A DNA stretch of 64,000 nucleotides from Chloroflexota bacterium (GCA_017993775.1 JAGOMA010000001.1:124001-188000); one strand, 5' to 3'. Numbered from the stretch's first letter, positions 43,941 through 52,811 are shown. Numbers and translations are program-made. The notes: generated by a model not told the origin, from the sequence alone.

Positions 43941-45461
43941 ATGTTCAACAAAATTTTAGTAGCAAATCGGGGCGAAATTGCCCGGCGAATTTTTCTGGCC
44001 TGCCGCGAGTTGGGCGTGGCGTCGGTGGCTGTTTATTCGGATGCGGACCGGGACGCGGCCTGGGTGCGGGCGGCCGATGAGAGCTATCACCTGCCTGGCG
44101 TAACGGCGGCGGAGACGTATTTGCGGCAAACGGCCGTGCTGGACATCGCTCACTCTTGCGGCGCGGAAGCGATCCATCCCGGCTACGGCTTCTTGAGCGA
44201 AAACGCCGACTTTGTCGTCGCCTGCGCCGAGCGGGGCATTGTCTTTATTGGGCCGGGACCGGAGGCGATGCGCGTGATGGGCAGCAAAGCAGCATCGCGC
44301 GAGCTGGCGCAGGCGGCCGGCGTGCCGGTGGCGCCGGGCGTGGACGGCGCGGGTAAATCTCTGGCAGAATTGGAAACGGCCGCTGCCGCCATTGGCTACC
44401 CGGTGTTGATTAAGGCCAGCGCCGGTGGCGGCGGCAAGGGCATGCGTGTGGTCGAATCGCCCGGTGACTTTGCCGGTGCGTTGCAGGCAGCGCGCAGCGA
44501 ATCGCAGTCCTCTTTTGGCAGCGACCACATTTTGCTGGAAAAATATTTCACCGAAATCCACCATGTGGAAATCCAGGTTTTGGGCGATCTACATGGCACG
44601 CTGCTGCATCTATTCGAGCGTGAATGTTCGGTGCAGCGCCGCCATCAAAAAATCATCGAAGAAAGCCCATCGCCGGTGGTGGCTTATTTCGAGGCGCAGG
44701 GGTTGGATTTGCGACGGCGCATGGCCGAAGCGGCCGTTTCGCTGGCGGCGCAGGCCGGTTATGTGAGCGCCGGGACGGTGGAGTTTATTGTTGATGCTCT
44801 GGGCGGGTTTTATTTTTTGGAGATGAACACCCGTTTGCAGGTGGAGCATCCGGTGACGGAGTTGGTGACGGGGTTGGATTTGGCCGCCTGGCAGATTCGT
44901 ATTGCCGCCGGGGAGCCGCTGCCGTTTGCCCAATCTGCGCTCCAGCAGCGGGGTCATGCTCTGGAATGTCGTGTGTACGCCGAAGACCCGGCGCGTCATT
45001 TTTTGCCGTCGATTGGGCAAATCAGCTATTACCAACGGCCGTCTGGCCCTGGTGTGCGCGTGGATGACGGCATTGAAACGGGAGCACACGTCACCCCATT
45101 TTATGATCCTATGCTGGCCAAAGTGATCACCTATGGCTATGACCGGGCGGAGGCAGTGCGCAAAATGGAACGGGCGCTGCGGGAAACGGCCGTTCTCGGC
45201 GTAACGACCAACATTCCCTATTTGCTGGCAATTTTAGGCGAGGCGCATTTCCAAGACGGCCGTACGCCGACCAATTATTTGCCATCCCACATGAGTGGCT
45301 GGCAGCCCCAGCCCGACCCAACGGAAGAGGAACTGCTGGCGATTGCGGTGTTGGAAATGCTGCAAAGCGGGGGAAAGAGCAGAGCAAGCACGGGCGTTCA
45401 GGGGGAAACGGCCGTGCAGCCCGACCCCTGGAACGAAATAGGTTCCTGGCGCAATGTGTGA
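43941..45461 (+). CDS. Biotin carboxylase subunit of an acyl-CoA carboxylase
   Basis: 506 residues from the ATG at 43941, with GGAGAAGGA upstream. 'KILVANRGEIARRIFLACRE', 'SLAELETAAAAIGYPVLIKA', 'SAGGGGKGMRVVES', 'EIHHVEIQVLGD', 'FLEMNTRLQVEHPVTE' and the C-terminal 'DPARHFLPSIGQI' cover the full AccC/BC domain. An extra 50-residue tail without the biotinyl Met-Lys motif lies at the end. It carboxylates biotin on a separate carrier with ATP and bicarbonate. Acetyl-, propionyl- or methylcrotonyl-CoA carboxylase is not decidable; no carboxyltransferase is nearby. Confidence 0.93.
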   Translation: MFNKILVANRGEIARRIFLACRELGVASVAVYSDADRDAAWVRAADESYHLPGVTAAETYLRQTAVLDIAHSCGAEAIHPGYGFLSENADFVVACAERGIVFIGPGPEAMRVMGSKAASRELAQAAGVPVAPGVDGAGKSLAELETAAAAIGYPVLIKASAGGGGKGMRVVESPGDFAGALQAARSESQSSFGSDHILLEKYFTEIHHVEIQVLGDLHGTLLHLFERECSVQRRHQKIIEESPSPVVAYFEAQGLDLRRRMAEAAVSLAAQAGYVSAGTVEFIVDALGGFYFLEMNTRLQVEHPVTELVTGLDLAAWQIRIAAGEPLPFAQSALQQRGHALECRVYAEDPARHFLPSIGQISYYQRPSGPGVRVDDGIETGAHVTPFYDPMLAKVITYGYDRAEAVRKMERALRETAVLGVTTNIPYLLAILGEAHFQDGRTPTNYLPSHMSGWQPQPDPTEEELLAIAVLEMLQSGGKSRASTGVQGETAVQPDPWNEIGSWRNV

Positions 45462-45464
45462 ACC

Positions 45465-46553
45465 TTAGCCGGTTTCCCAAAGCGAACGGCAATTTAAATC
45501 GTCGCAGGCGGTTAGGGCGCGTTGGAGCATGGGCAGCCAGACCCAGCGCATGGGTTCGTTGATGCCGCCGCGGCAAAATTCTGTGGCAATGTAGACCCCC
45601 AGAGGGGCCATCAGCCGATAATCAGCCCATAACTGTTCCCAGGTGTACCCCTTAATTCCGCGCTGGCGCAGGCAGTGGTAATAATGCTTGAGAATGGGCA
45701 GTTCTAAACTCCGGCGCAGGTCGGTTTCCCAATCGATTACCAGCGCGTAGACCAGATCGTAAACGCCTAACCACGTGGTTAAGCTCCAATCAAACGGTTG
45801 GCGGTCAATGAGGTAGATGGGGCGCTCGCCTTCGCGTGGCACAAGGATGTTGTAAGGTCCGGCGTCGCCGTGGATGAGTGTAAAGCCGTTGTCGTTCTGG
45901 GTGCGGGCGATGAGCCGTTGCGGATGGTGGGCATACAGCGACCGCACCAAGTCCGGCCAATGGGGTTCCAGTTCGTGGGAGAATTGGGCCAGTATATAAT
46001 CTGCGCCGGGGGCAGCGATATCGACAAACCGTTGAATGTGATCGGCGCTGTGGATGGGTTCATCTACTTCTGCCAGACGTGCTGCGCCCCACCAACGGCC
46101 GTGCAGGGCGGCGAATCCTTCGGCCAGAGCCAGGCCGTAGCCCAATGTTGGTGTTTTGTTGTAGGCCTCGGTGTGCGTTTCGGACAGGTCGTCCAGCAAG
46201 AGGTGATAGCGTCGGATTGCGGCGGAATAGGCCCCATCGTAGCAGCGCACCAGCGGAGCGTCGGCCACATCGACATAGTCGCGGGTGTAATAAGTTACTT
46301 CCGACGGGCCAAAGGTTTCATCCCCTGAATCTGTTTGCACCATTTTCAAAAATAAACGGCGCGGCAATTCTCCTTGGGCGTCGTCGGTATACTGCACTTC
46401 CAGCGCGGCGTTTGTGGACCAATTCCCATGCCCGGTGGTTGGGCGGATAGTGGTGACTGCGCCGCTGGTTAGCGCGCCGCTGCGGGTGAGAACGGCCGTT
46501 AACCAGTCCACCGTCACCTGCCCCGGGTCTGTTATTACCTCGCCGGGCATCAT
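45465..46553 (-). CDS. Phosphotransferase-fold protein (APH/ecdysteroid-kinase-like)
   Basis: 362 residues. 'VQTDSGDETFGPSEVTYY' near residue 75, 'LLLDDLSETHTEAY', the catalytic loop 'LIHGDAGPYNILV' (His-Gly-Asp....Asn) and 'YLIDRQPFDW' in place of the DFG-like motif identify an aminoglycoside-phosphotransferase fold. Such proteins phosphorylate small alcohols or antibiotics, or are pseudokinases; the substrate here is unknown. It overlaps the upstream zinc-ribbon gene by ATGA. Confidence 0.82.
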   Translation of the reverse strand: MMPGEVITDPGQVTVDWLTAVLTRSGALTSGAVTTIRPTTGHGNWSTNAALEVQYTDDAQGELPRRLFLKMVQTDSGDETFGPSEVTYYTRDYVDVADAPLVRCYDGAYSAAIRRYHLLLDDLSETHTEAYNKTPTLGYGLALAEGFAALHGRWWGAARLAEVDEPIHSADHIQRFVDIAAPGADYILAQFSHELEPHWPDLVRSLYAHHPQRLIARTQNDNGFTLIHGDAGPYNILVPREGERPIYLIDRQPFDWSLTTWLGVYDLVYALVIDWETDLRRSLELPILKHYYHCLRQRGIKGYTWEQLWADYRLMAPLGVYIATEFCRGGINEPMRWVWLPMLQRALTACDDLNCRSLWETG

Positions 46554-47626
46554 AATAAGGCGATGACGATGAAAAGCACCCAGGCCAGACCGGTATAAAT
46601 AGCCAACCAGCCGAGCGCGTTGCCTACGGCGGACTTGCCGGAGCCTTCATTTTCGGTGACGGCGGGCAAATTGCGATACCAGGAGGCGCGTTGGGCCAGA
46701 GCGATGGCCCGCCAGCCCAAAACCATGCTGGGAGCGATGCCAATCACGGCGGCGATGGCGATTTTTAAGGGCGTTAGCGATGCGCCAAAGCGGGTGAGAA
46801 ACGAATCGGGGGTTTCGGCCTGCAAGGCCAGGGGCAAAATCAGCAGTAAGATGGGGATAAGGTTGAGGGCGATGGCCGCCAAGCCATAAGTCAGGCTGGA
46901 TTTGGCTGTTTTTTGGGCGCTGTTGCGCAGTTCCGGCTGGACGGCTTGTAGGGTTAACGGCCGTCCACAGTTACTACAGTACGCGCTGCCGCGCATCACC
47001 GCCGCCGAGCAGCCTTCGCACACTTGCAGATAAGATGTGCGGTCGGTAAAGACGGCCGGGTCGATTTTAATTTCTACTACGCGGTCTTCTTTGTTTTTTA
47101 CCAATACGCCGGGGTTATCGGGAATGGGCGTGGGGGCGGCGGGCGCGTCGTTGGTGGTGGCAAGGGCCTGCCCGGAGGAGTCTACGGGGACAACGGCCGT
47201 TTCCGACGATGTCGCCGCCGATGATGATGACGATGCTCCTGGTAATAAATTGCGCGCTTTGGTGGCCAACTGTTTGCGTTTGGCCTGGTTGGCCTGCTGC
47301 CGCTGCATGTCCACCCACTGCATGGTAGCGTTGGCCTGAATTTTAGCCCCATCGGTGATGTAGGTGGCGATGAGTTTCAATACTTCTTGCGCTTTGAGGG
47401 CGTCGGGGGCTTCAATTTCCAATTGGGCCGTCTTTTCAAACTCGCGCACACGCACGATGATGTCGTTTTGCTGCACGCCCAACCATTTGGAAACCGTAGC
47501 CACAATGACGCCGGTGTCTTCGTTGTAAGCCTGCAATTTGGCGCCCATATTGGCCAGGGCAAACAGCGTGGTGCGCATTACCACATTGGCCGGGACGGGA
47601 TAGGGTCGAATTTCTGTGTAGGTCAT
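46550..47626 (-). CDS. Zinc-ribbon membrane protein
   Basis: 358 residues. The N-terminal 120 residues form a mixed domain ('GVIVATVSKWLGVQQNDIIV') of unknown type. A Ser/Ala/Pro linker follows, then a zinc ribbon 'VCEGCSAAVMRGSAYCSNCG' (CxxC..CxxC) around residue 205, and three or four hydrophobic helices (about 245-357) that resemble DUF4190-like membrane tails. It probably sits in the membrane with its ribbon in the cytoplasm. I do not recognise a function. Translationally coupled to the kinase-fold gene downstream. Confidence 0.75.
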   Translation of the reverse strand: MTYTEIRPYPVPANVVMRTTLFALANMGAKLQAYNEDTGVIVATVSKWLGVQQNDIIVRVREFEKTAQLEIEAPDALKAQEVLKLIATYITDGAKIQANATMQWVDMQRQQANQAKRKQLATKARNLLPGASSSSSAATSSETAVVPVDSSGQALATTNDAPAAPTPIPDNPGVLVKNKEDRVVEIKIDPAVFTDRTSYLQVCEGCSAAVMRGSAYCSNCGRPLTLQAVQPELRNSAQKTAKSSLTYGLAAIALNLIPILLLILPLALQAETPDSFLTRFGASLTPLKIAIAAVIGIAPSMVLGWRAIALAQRASWYRNLPAVTENEGSGKSAVGNALGWLAIYTGLAWVLFIVIALL

Positions 47627-47702
47627 CTGGTCGAGTAGTCCTTAGTCGGGTAGTTGGTGGTTGTTTGGATGGTTGTTTGGATGGTTGGTTTGGTGTTGGA
47701 TG

Positions 47703-48809
47703 TTATCTGCTGGCGGCTATTTGTTGATGATTATCAAATTCGGCCAGCAATCTGGCCTTCACATCTCCCTCTGCGCCGGCGACGGTGAAAGCGTTGCGGG
47801 CGATGCGGGTTAGATCGGTCTGATCATAGCCAAAATCGCTGGCCAGGATGGCATATTCTTGCAGCAAGTTGGTGTTAAACAATGGCGGGTCGTCGCTGTT
47901 GACGGTGACGAGCAGGCCCATGTCATCTAGCTGGCGAAAGGGGTGGGCGGCCATCTCCGGGTAGATGTGCAGGCAGGTGTTGCTGGTAGGATTGATTTCC
48001 AGCGGGATTTGCCGCTCGCGCAGGTAGGCGACCAGGGCAGAATCCTCGTTGGCGCGCACGCCGTGACCGAGACGGTCGGCTTGCAGGTTGCGCACCGCGC
48101 CCCAAATGCTGCTGGCGCCCATGGTTTCACCGGCGTGGGGCACACTCAGTAAGCCTTCGGCTTTGGCGATGGTGAACGCGTGGGCAAATGGTGCGGGCGG
48201 TGCATTTACTTCGTTGCCGCCCAGACCCAGTCCAACGACGCCCCAATCGCGCCCTTGCAAGGCGTAGGCCAGGGTTTTGTTGGCCGGACGGGGATCGTAG
48301 GTCTGTCCGTCGCGTTGGGGGAAGCTAAGGTTGCGCGGGATGTCGAAAATCCAGCGCATCTCGACGCCGAAATCGCGTTGGGCGCGGATACGGCCGTCTT
48401 GCAAGCCTTCTAACATAGCTTTGATGGATAGTTTGTCTTGAAAGTCGGTGTGGGTATAGGGGGTAATGGTGAGTTCGCGGTAACGGATGTTTTGCGCGGC
48501 CATGTCGGCGCCATTTTCATAGGCAACCAGGGCAAAGTCTTCGGCCGTGCGCAGTAAATCCTGGATGGTCATATAAACCACGACAAACTGCGGGAAATCG
48601 GTGAAGGTAAACCACTGCCGCAGGGTATCCACCTCTGTGCCGGGTAGTTTATCCAGCTTGTGGTGGCGTTCGGCCAGCTTGAGTACGGTTTCGGGCTGGA
48701 TGGCGCCTTCCAGATGGATGTGGATTTCGGCTTTGGGCAGGTCGTGGATGAACTGCTGGATGGATGGATAAGTAGAAGTCATAGGTAAGATTGGTGCTGC
48801 GTGATTCAT
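47703..48809 (-). CDS. Adenosine deaminase family protein
   Basis: 368 residues. 'LPKAEIHIHLEGAIQPETVL' carries the two N-terminal metal His, 'GLGLGGNEVNAPP' matches the substrate Gly loop, 'LLSVPHAGETMGASSIW' the His and catalytic Glu, and 'VTVNSDDPPLF' the metal Asp. It deaminates adenosine or a related purine in the cytoplasm, linked in pathway terms with purA. The start may be 48809 or the ATG at 48782; neither has a ribosome site. A strong palindrome lies upstream. Confidence 0.93.
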   Translation of the reverse strand: MNHAAPILPMTSTYPSIQQFIHDLPKAEIHIHLEGAIQPETVLKLAERHHKLDKLPGTEVDTLRQWFTFTDFPQFVVVYMTIQDLLRTAEDFALVAYENGADMAAQNIRYRELTITPYTHTDFQDKLSIKAMLEGLQDGRIRAQRDFGVEMRWIFDIPRNLSFPQRDGQTYDPRPANKTLAYALQGRDWGVVGLGLGGNEVNAPPAPFAHAFTIAKAEGLLSVPHAGETMGASSIWGAVRNLQADRLGHGVRANEDSALVAYLRERQIPLEINPTSNTCLHIYPEMAAHPFRQLDDMGLLVTVNSDDPPLFNTNLLQEYAILASDFGYDQTDLTRIARNAFTVAGAEGDVKARLLAEFDNHQQIAASR

Positions 48810-48923
48810 GATGCATGATGTGACCGTGCCGGTTGGGCTGGGTTAAGGTTTTGGGGTGGGAACGGCCGTTTTTGCTTAATTTGTAGGGGATTGTATCAAC
48901 TTCTCATGTTTTCAGCCCATTGC

Positions 48924-48956
48924 AGATTGATCCAATCTCCCAGATTAAACCAATCT
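48924..48956. repeat. Paired 15-bp near-palindromes, second copy
   Basis: AGATTGATCCAATCT (48924-48938) and AGATTAAACCAATCT (48942-48956) repeat the arrangement at 26578-26610 with the same 18-base offset. Confidence 0.65.
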
Positions 48957-48966
48957 TATAGATAAT

Positions 48967-49000
48967 AGACCTGACAGGTTTCAGAAAACCTGTCAGGTCT
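48967..49000. repeat. Perfect inverted repeat AGACCTGACAGGTTT
   Basis: Arms at 48967-48981 and 48986-49000 pair over 15 bases around CAGA. It stands just after the coiled-coil gene stop on the minus strand and resembles the AGACC...GGTCT design of the palindromic family at 11064. It could serve as a terminator. Confidence 0.75.
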
Positions 49001-49036
49001 GCCCTATTTGAAATTTCTATTAGGTTGCCGGACAAG

Positions 49037-49351
49037 CTACCGCTTCGCAGTAATGCCAAAAGCAACCCAATGTTCCTGCGGCGTGGCGATTTTGATACGC
49101 TTGCTCAGGTCGGATTTCTTCGCTTTGGCTTCCAGCAGCTTGGCGTTTAACTCATCCGTCTTGGTTTTTAGTTTGGCTTTCAGTTCTTCTTGCTCTGCAT
49201 TCAGCACGTCCAGTTCATCGGCAAAGGTTTTCAGGGCCAGGGCGTCGGTCGCGGTGACACCGACACCGGTGAGGGTGTCCAGCCGGTTGGTAATCCCGCT
49301 AGCCATCGTGCGGCAAATGGAAATCGTCTGAGAGAAAGTTGGTGTTGGCAT
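49037..49351 (-). CDS. Small coiled-coil protein of unknown function
   Basis: 104 residues. After 'GITNRLDTLTGVGVTATDA' comes a long charged helix (about residues 45-90: 'LDVLNAEQEELKAKLKTKTD', 'LNAKLLEAKAKKSDLSKRI') typical of a coiled coil, then a short tail. No signal peptide or helix for the membrane. AGGAG stands upstream of the ATG. It starts 25 bases after the end of the His-rich repeat gene on the same strand. I do not recognise the family. Confidence 0.65.
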   Translation of the reverse strand: MPTPTFSQTISICRTMASGITNRLDTLTGVGVTATDALALKTFADELDVLNAEQEELKAKLKTKTDELNAKLLEAKAKKSDLSKRIKIATPQEHWVAFGITAKR

Positions 49352-49375
49352 GTCAAACTCCTTTATAAGAATAAA

Positions 49376-49849
49376 TTACAGCCCCATAAACATGGAACCT
49401 ATCAAATAAAGTTGACCGGAGGCTTCGGCATGGTGACCGGAGGCTTCGGCATGATGACCGAGGGCTTCGGCATGATGACCGGAAGCTTCGGCATGATGAC
49501 CGGAGGCTTTGGCATGGTGACCGAAGGCTTCGGTATGATGACCGAGGGCTTCGGCGTGATGACCGGAGGCTTCGGCATGATGACCGGAAGCTTCGGCATG
49601 ATGACCGGAAGCTTCGGCGTGATGACCGGAGGCTTCGGCATGGTGACCGGAGGCTTCGGCATGGTGACCGGAGGCTTCGGCGTGATGACCGTAAGCTTCG
49701 GCGTGGTGACCGGAAGCTTCGGCATGGTGACCGGAGGCTTCGGCGTGATGACCGGAGGCTTCGGCGTGATGACCGGAGGCTTCGGCATGATGACCGGAGG
49801 CTTCGGATAGGATTATAAAAGGTGTGGTGATAGCTAAAATGTCAGCCAC
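49376..49849 (-). CDS. His-rich heptad-repeat protein (AEASGHH)n
   Basis: 157 codons from a GTG at 49849. After a short hydrophobic start ('ADILAITTPFIIL'), residues about 16-147 are about 19 heptads of the form AEASGHH, with Leu, Phe or Tyr sometimes replacing the Ser. The repeat DNA is open in three frames, so coding needed support. In this frame nearly all differences between units fall in third positions (CAT/CAC for His, GCC/GCT for Ala), whereas the other open frames change amino acids at the same sites. That pattern indicates selection on this frame. Function is unknown; metal binding by His pairs is possible. No ribosome site is seen, which lowers confidence. Confidence 0.5.
   Translation of the reverse strand: MADILAITTPFIILSEASGHHAEASGHHAEASGHHAEASGHHAEASGHHAEAYGHHAEASGHHAEASGHHAEASGHHAEASGHHAEASGHHAEASGHHAEALGHHTEAFGHHAKASGHHAEASGHHAEALGHHAEASGHHAEASGQLYLIGSMFMGL
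49415..49806. repeat. 21-bp tandem repeat array, about 18.7 units
   Basis: Unit ACCGGAGGCTTCGGCATGRTG on the plus strand, repeated without spacers. Units differ at positions 5-7, 12, 15, 16 and 19. No spacers exist, so it is not a CRISPR. It lies inside the His-rich open frame. Confidence 0.95.
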
Positions 49850-50093
49850 TTGCTTAGCAATCTATTTGGTTTTGTTTGGTTGGTTGGACGGCCGTTTTAT
49901 TGCACGTTTTCCCCGGTAATTAAGAGATAAAACAACTGGCAGGTAGTATAAATAGAGTGGTGGGGAGAGGAAAATAGGAAGAAAGTAGGGGGAGCGGTAT
50001 TCTGTAGGATAGGACTCATTCAAAAATAAAGGTTACTCAAAGCTAAACAAAGAAAACGATAGGAAATGCCCGGCAATTTGATTTTTCTTTTCT

Positions 50094-50945
50094 TTAGCTA
50101 TAAAGTGCGGAAGAATTAAATCTCCTTTCTTCTCTGGCCAAAAAATCATCAATCCATTTGTTATAGCTAACCACCCGTTTGATTCTATTTTTAGCAATCA
50201 ATGGTACTATTGTTTCATAAAAGAAAGCCTTATTTTTCATTGATTGCAATCCAAACGCGAAATTGCCACATTTCATTCTAAATTCATCAAATCCATTCAA
50301 ATCAGTTAAGTCTAATGGCTTTTCCAATAGATTTTCAATTCCTTGAACTGTATATCGTTTATTTTCTTCATCAAACTGGATATCTTCTACAACCAATTCT
50401 GACCATAAATAATATCTGTTATGGTTACAGCCTACAGGCTTTCCCCCAAGTATCAATACAACACTTGACCCAAGCATGTTAATTGCAGCACGTCGCTTGG
50501 TGAAAATACCATAGTTTATCGTTTCAGTTGTAATTGAATCATCATCTGTATCTCCAGGAAAATAACCCATTTTTTCATAGCTATGATATTGGATGAATTG
50601 CTGTGCCCTTTGTGTGTCTCTTTTAGGAAAAATGGGGTTTGCTCCTACAAGTTGCACATTGTATTCTGGCTGCAATGTTTGAATATAGTAAGTCTCTCTC
50701 TCAATTAGTTCTTCTTCGGTACATATTTCAATGATTTCAAAACTGAAGTCCCCAAATACTCCTGGTTTACTGACCTGCTCTCTCAAATTGTATTTTGCAA
50801 AGGCCATCCGAATTACGGATTCATCTGAGTTTTTATTTAACGCTCTAGTATGAGCTTTCCATCGAGTAGAGACATCACGAGATTGCCCAATGTAGAACTT
50901 CCCATTTACCAAGTTTGTGATTTTATATATACCAGTTTGTCTCAT
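50094..50945 (-). CDS. GIY-YIG domain protein
   Basis: 283 residues. 'GIYKITNLVNGKFYIGQSRDV' holds the GIY..YIG pair, 'RWKAHTRAL' the Arg, and a Glu follows in 'LIERETYYIQTLQPEYNV' (about residue 85). This is the nuclease domain of many homing endonucleases and of stand-alone bacterial proteins. The remaining 190 residues contain no known motif; they might bind DNA. The gene and its flanks are clearly more AT-rich than surrounding genes and contain no ACGGCCGT, which suggests recent transfer. No intron, integrase or second gene was found beside it. Confidence 0.8.
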   Translation of the reverse strand: MRQTGIYKITNLVNGKFYIGQSRDVSTRWKAHTRALNKNSDESVIRMAFAKYNLREQVSKPGVFGDFSFEIIEICTEEELIERETYYIQTLQPEYNVQLVGANPIFPKRDTQRAQQFIQYHSYEKMGYFPGDTDDDSITTETINYGIFTKRRAAINMLGSSVVLILGGKPVGCNHNRYYLWSELVVEDIQFDEENKRYTVQGIENLLEKPLDLTDLNGFDEFRMKCGNFAFGLQSMKNKAFFYETIVPLIAKNRIKRVVSYNKWIDDFLAREERRFNSSALYS

Positions 50946-51003
50946 GGAATAAATTATCCCGTTTGGTAGCCGCGGTATCCTTACCGCCGCTACAAAGAAA
51001 AAA

Positions 51004-51674
51004 TCAGACGGTCAAATCCGGCTCATCGGCTTGCTGTCTGAGCAAATTCAGCCCAAAAAGAAACACCCACACCATAAAAGGCACCAGCGCAACCCGCTGA
51101 ATCAGCCCAATCCAATCCGAAAAGGTCGCTAACAACTGCGGCGACTTCGAGACAACGGTAAATACCACTACGGCCGTTGCCTCGATAATGCCCAATACCA
51201 GCGTCCATCGCTGAAACGATTGCCAGGCCACATCTTCACGAAACCGCCGCAGAAGAACAAAGATAATCACCGGCATTAAAACAAACACAATGCCCCCCGC
51301 CAGCCCATGAATCAGGCCATGAACACGCATTTGGTCCGGCGGTGTGTCCATGGGGTCCATTACAAAGATGCCGGACACCACAAACAACACGGCGAGAACA
51401 CCCAGCAGGATGGGGCCGCCACGCGACGCTTTCTCGCCAGGAAACTCTGCGGCAATCCCATGAGCAAAAACCAAAAGCAGCACGCCCAGAAGAATAAAAT
51501 TAGCCATCTGAATCCAGCCGCGTGGTCCCAAAGAGAGGGCGCTAATATACATCGACTTGGGTCATAACCTGGACGAAGCAGACCTTCCAGACAAAAGATT
51601 CCCACAAAGAGCGCCGGTCCCAGCACACCTGCCCAGGCCGTTATACGACGTTGCTTCAAGTTAACTTCACCCAT
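51004..51674 (-). pseudogene. DUF998-like membrane protein, frameshifted
   Basis: Two frames together make one DUF998-like protein. The N-terminal part, from an ATG at 51674 with AAGGG upstream, reads 'AWAGVLGPALFVGIFCLEGL' and 'LRPGYDP'. The rest continues in another frame from about 51552 with 'ISALSLGPRGWIQMANFILL' and about five more hydrophobic helices. One base appears to be missing near 51550, so a small deletion or sequencing error is the likely cause. The intact family has about six helices and no known function. It lies downstream of the heliorhodopsin group, on the same strand. Confidence 0.65.
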
Positions 51675-51735
51675 CTTTACCCTTTCTGGCATGGTTCATC
51701 CAGGGAAAAATCATCTTTTCAAATTGGCGCTGGAT

Positions 51736-52049
51736 TGTCATGCTGAGCGGAGTCCGCGGAGCGAAGCATCCCGTTCACCTCAATGGCAAGGGATGCTTCG
51801 GAGGACCTCAGCATGACATGTCTACGAAAAAATTTGTAATTGTCATGCTGAGCGGAGTCCGCAGAGCGAAGCATCCCGTTCACCTCAATGGCAAGGGATG
51901 CTTCGGAGGACCTCAGCATGACATGTCTACGAAAAAATTTGTAATTGTCATGCTGAGCGGAGTCCGCGGAGCGAAGCATCTCGTTCACCTCAATGGCAAG
52001 GGATGCTTCGGAGGACCTCAGCATGACATGTCTACGAAAAAATTTGTAA
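51736..52049. repeat. Three tandem copies of a 105-bp nested palindromic repeat
   Basis: Units start at 51736, 51841 and 51946. Each has outer arms TGTCATGCTGAG / CTCAGCATGACA, inner arms CGAAGCATCCC / GGGATGCTTCG, and a spacer with TCTACGAAAAAATTTGTAA. The copies are almost identical, pointing to recent amplification. The unit is a multiple of three, so frames are open on both strands, but nothing supports coding. Confidence 0.92.
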
Positions 52050-52370
52050 AGGACATTTTGCTCAATTTGAACCTTGCCCCCTTCCGATGTGAGATAGAGG
52101 CGATCAATCATCATGTGATGCCGGGGGGAGAGAGTTTGGTAACGGCCGTTTCCCGCCCGCCGCCTGAAAGAGATTGTACTAACTTCTGGCAGCCTCAGCC
52201 GCTTTGTTCGCTAGCCAGGATGACGATCCGTTTGCTTGCCCGAACCATTTTGGGGATAGCCTTAGGTCCGATTTAACCCATCATTCGTGATGGGCGAACA
52301 CGCGCAGGCTGCATAATAGGTATCCTCCAGCCCAAGAGGTCACCCCGAATGGCTCAGTGACTATCCTGAT
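52050..52370. other. Intergenic, no gene seen
   Basis: About 320 bases between the 105-bp array and the small membrane protein gene. Contents: one ACGGCCGT at about 52143 and a short hairpin CCCATCATTCGTGATGGG at 52277-52294. The open frame entering from the array is not considered real. Confidence 0.5.
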
Positions 52371-52811
52371 TCACCCAGACAGCGGGAGCGAGGCAATAAC
52401 GGCCGTGGCAAACGCCAAAATAAACACAAAGATCATGATTCCTAAGACGCTGGAATAATTCTTCGGCTCAATCTGGCCGTTCCGATCCATTTTTTTGATG
52501 AGCGGAAACAAGCGCCAGTAAAATGACAGCGTGGCCACAATCAAAGCCACCAGGCTCAACTGCTGAACGGTAAAATCGGCAAAGGCCACAATCACCGCCA
52601 GCAGCAAAAGAAAAATCAGTTTTGTTCCGGCAACCCAATTAACAAGATATTTTACAAAGTCATGGATTTCTGGATACTGTTTGGACGCTTCCCAGGCCGT
52701 AAAAACGCCAACGGCATTGGCGTATCGGAAACCAGGCGCAAAATATAGTGCCAAAACATTGGACGACTCCAATAAAATAAAGACCCAAAGTACAATTTGC
52801 ATCAATGTCAT
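52371..52811 (-). CDS. Small four-helix membrane protein
   Basis: 146 residues from the ATG at 52811 with AGGA 7 bases upstream. Four hydrophobic helices: about 3-20, 55-80, 85-100 and 122-143. Between the first two lies 'YANAVGVFTAWEASKQYPEI', and before the last 'RNGQIEPKNYS'. I do not recognise the family. It lies two genes downstream of the heliorhodopsin on the same strand and may share its transcript. Confidence 0.7.
   Translation of the reverse strand: MTLMQIVLWVFILLESSNVLALYFAPGFRYANAVGVFTAWEASKQYPEIHDFVKYLVNWVAGTKLIFLLLLAVIVAFADFTVQQLSLVALIVATLSFYWRLFPLIKKMDRNGQIEPKNYSSVLGIMIFVFILAFATAVIASLPLSG

Noticed and set aside
49415..49806. CRISPR-like array
   Set aside because: The 21-bp units follow each other with no spacers and no cas gene is near; it is a tandem coding repeat.
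49190..49810. Plus-strand Gly/Phe/Met-rich repeat frame (and a second minus-strand Pro/Lys-rich frame at 49402-49788)
   Set aside because: Both change amino acids at sites that are silent in the AEASGHH frame, and the plus-strand frame begins inside the antisense of the coiled-coil gene.
51719..52276. Open frames on both strands through the 105-bp array
   Set aside because: They exist because the unit is divisible by three; the sequence is a nested palindrome with no coding signs.
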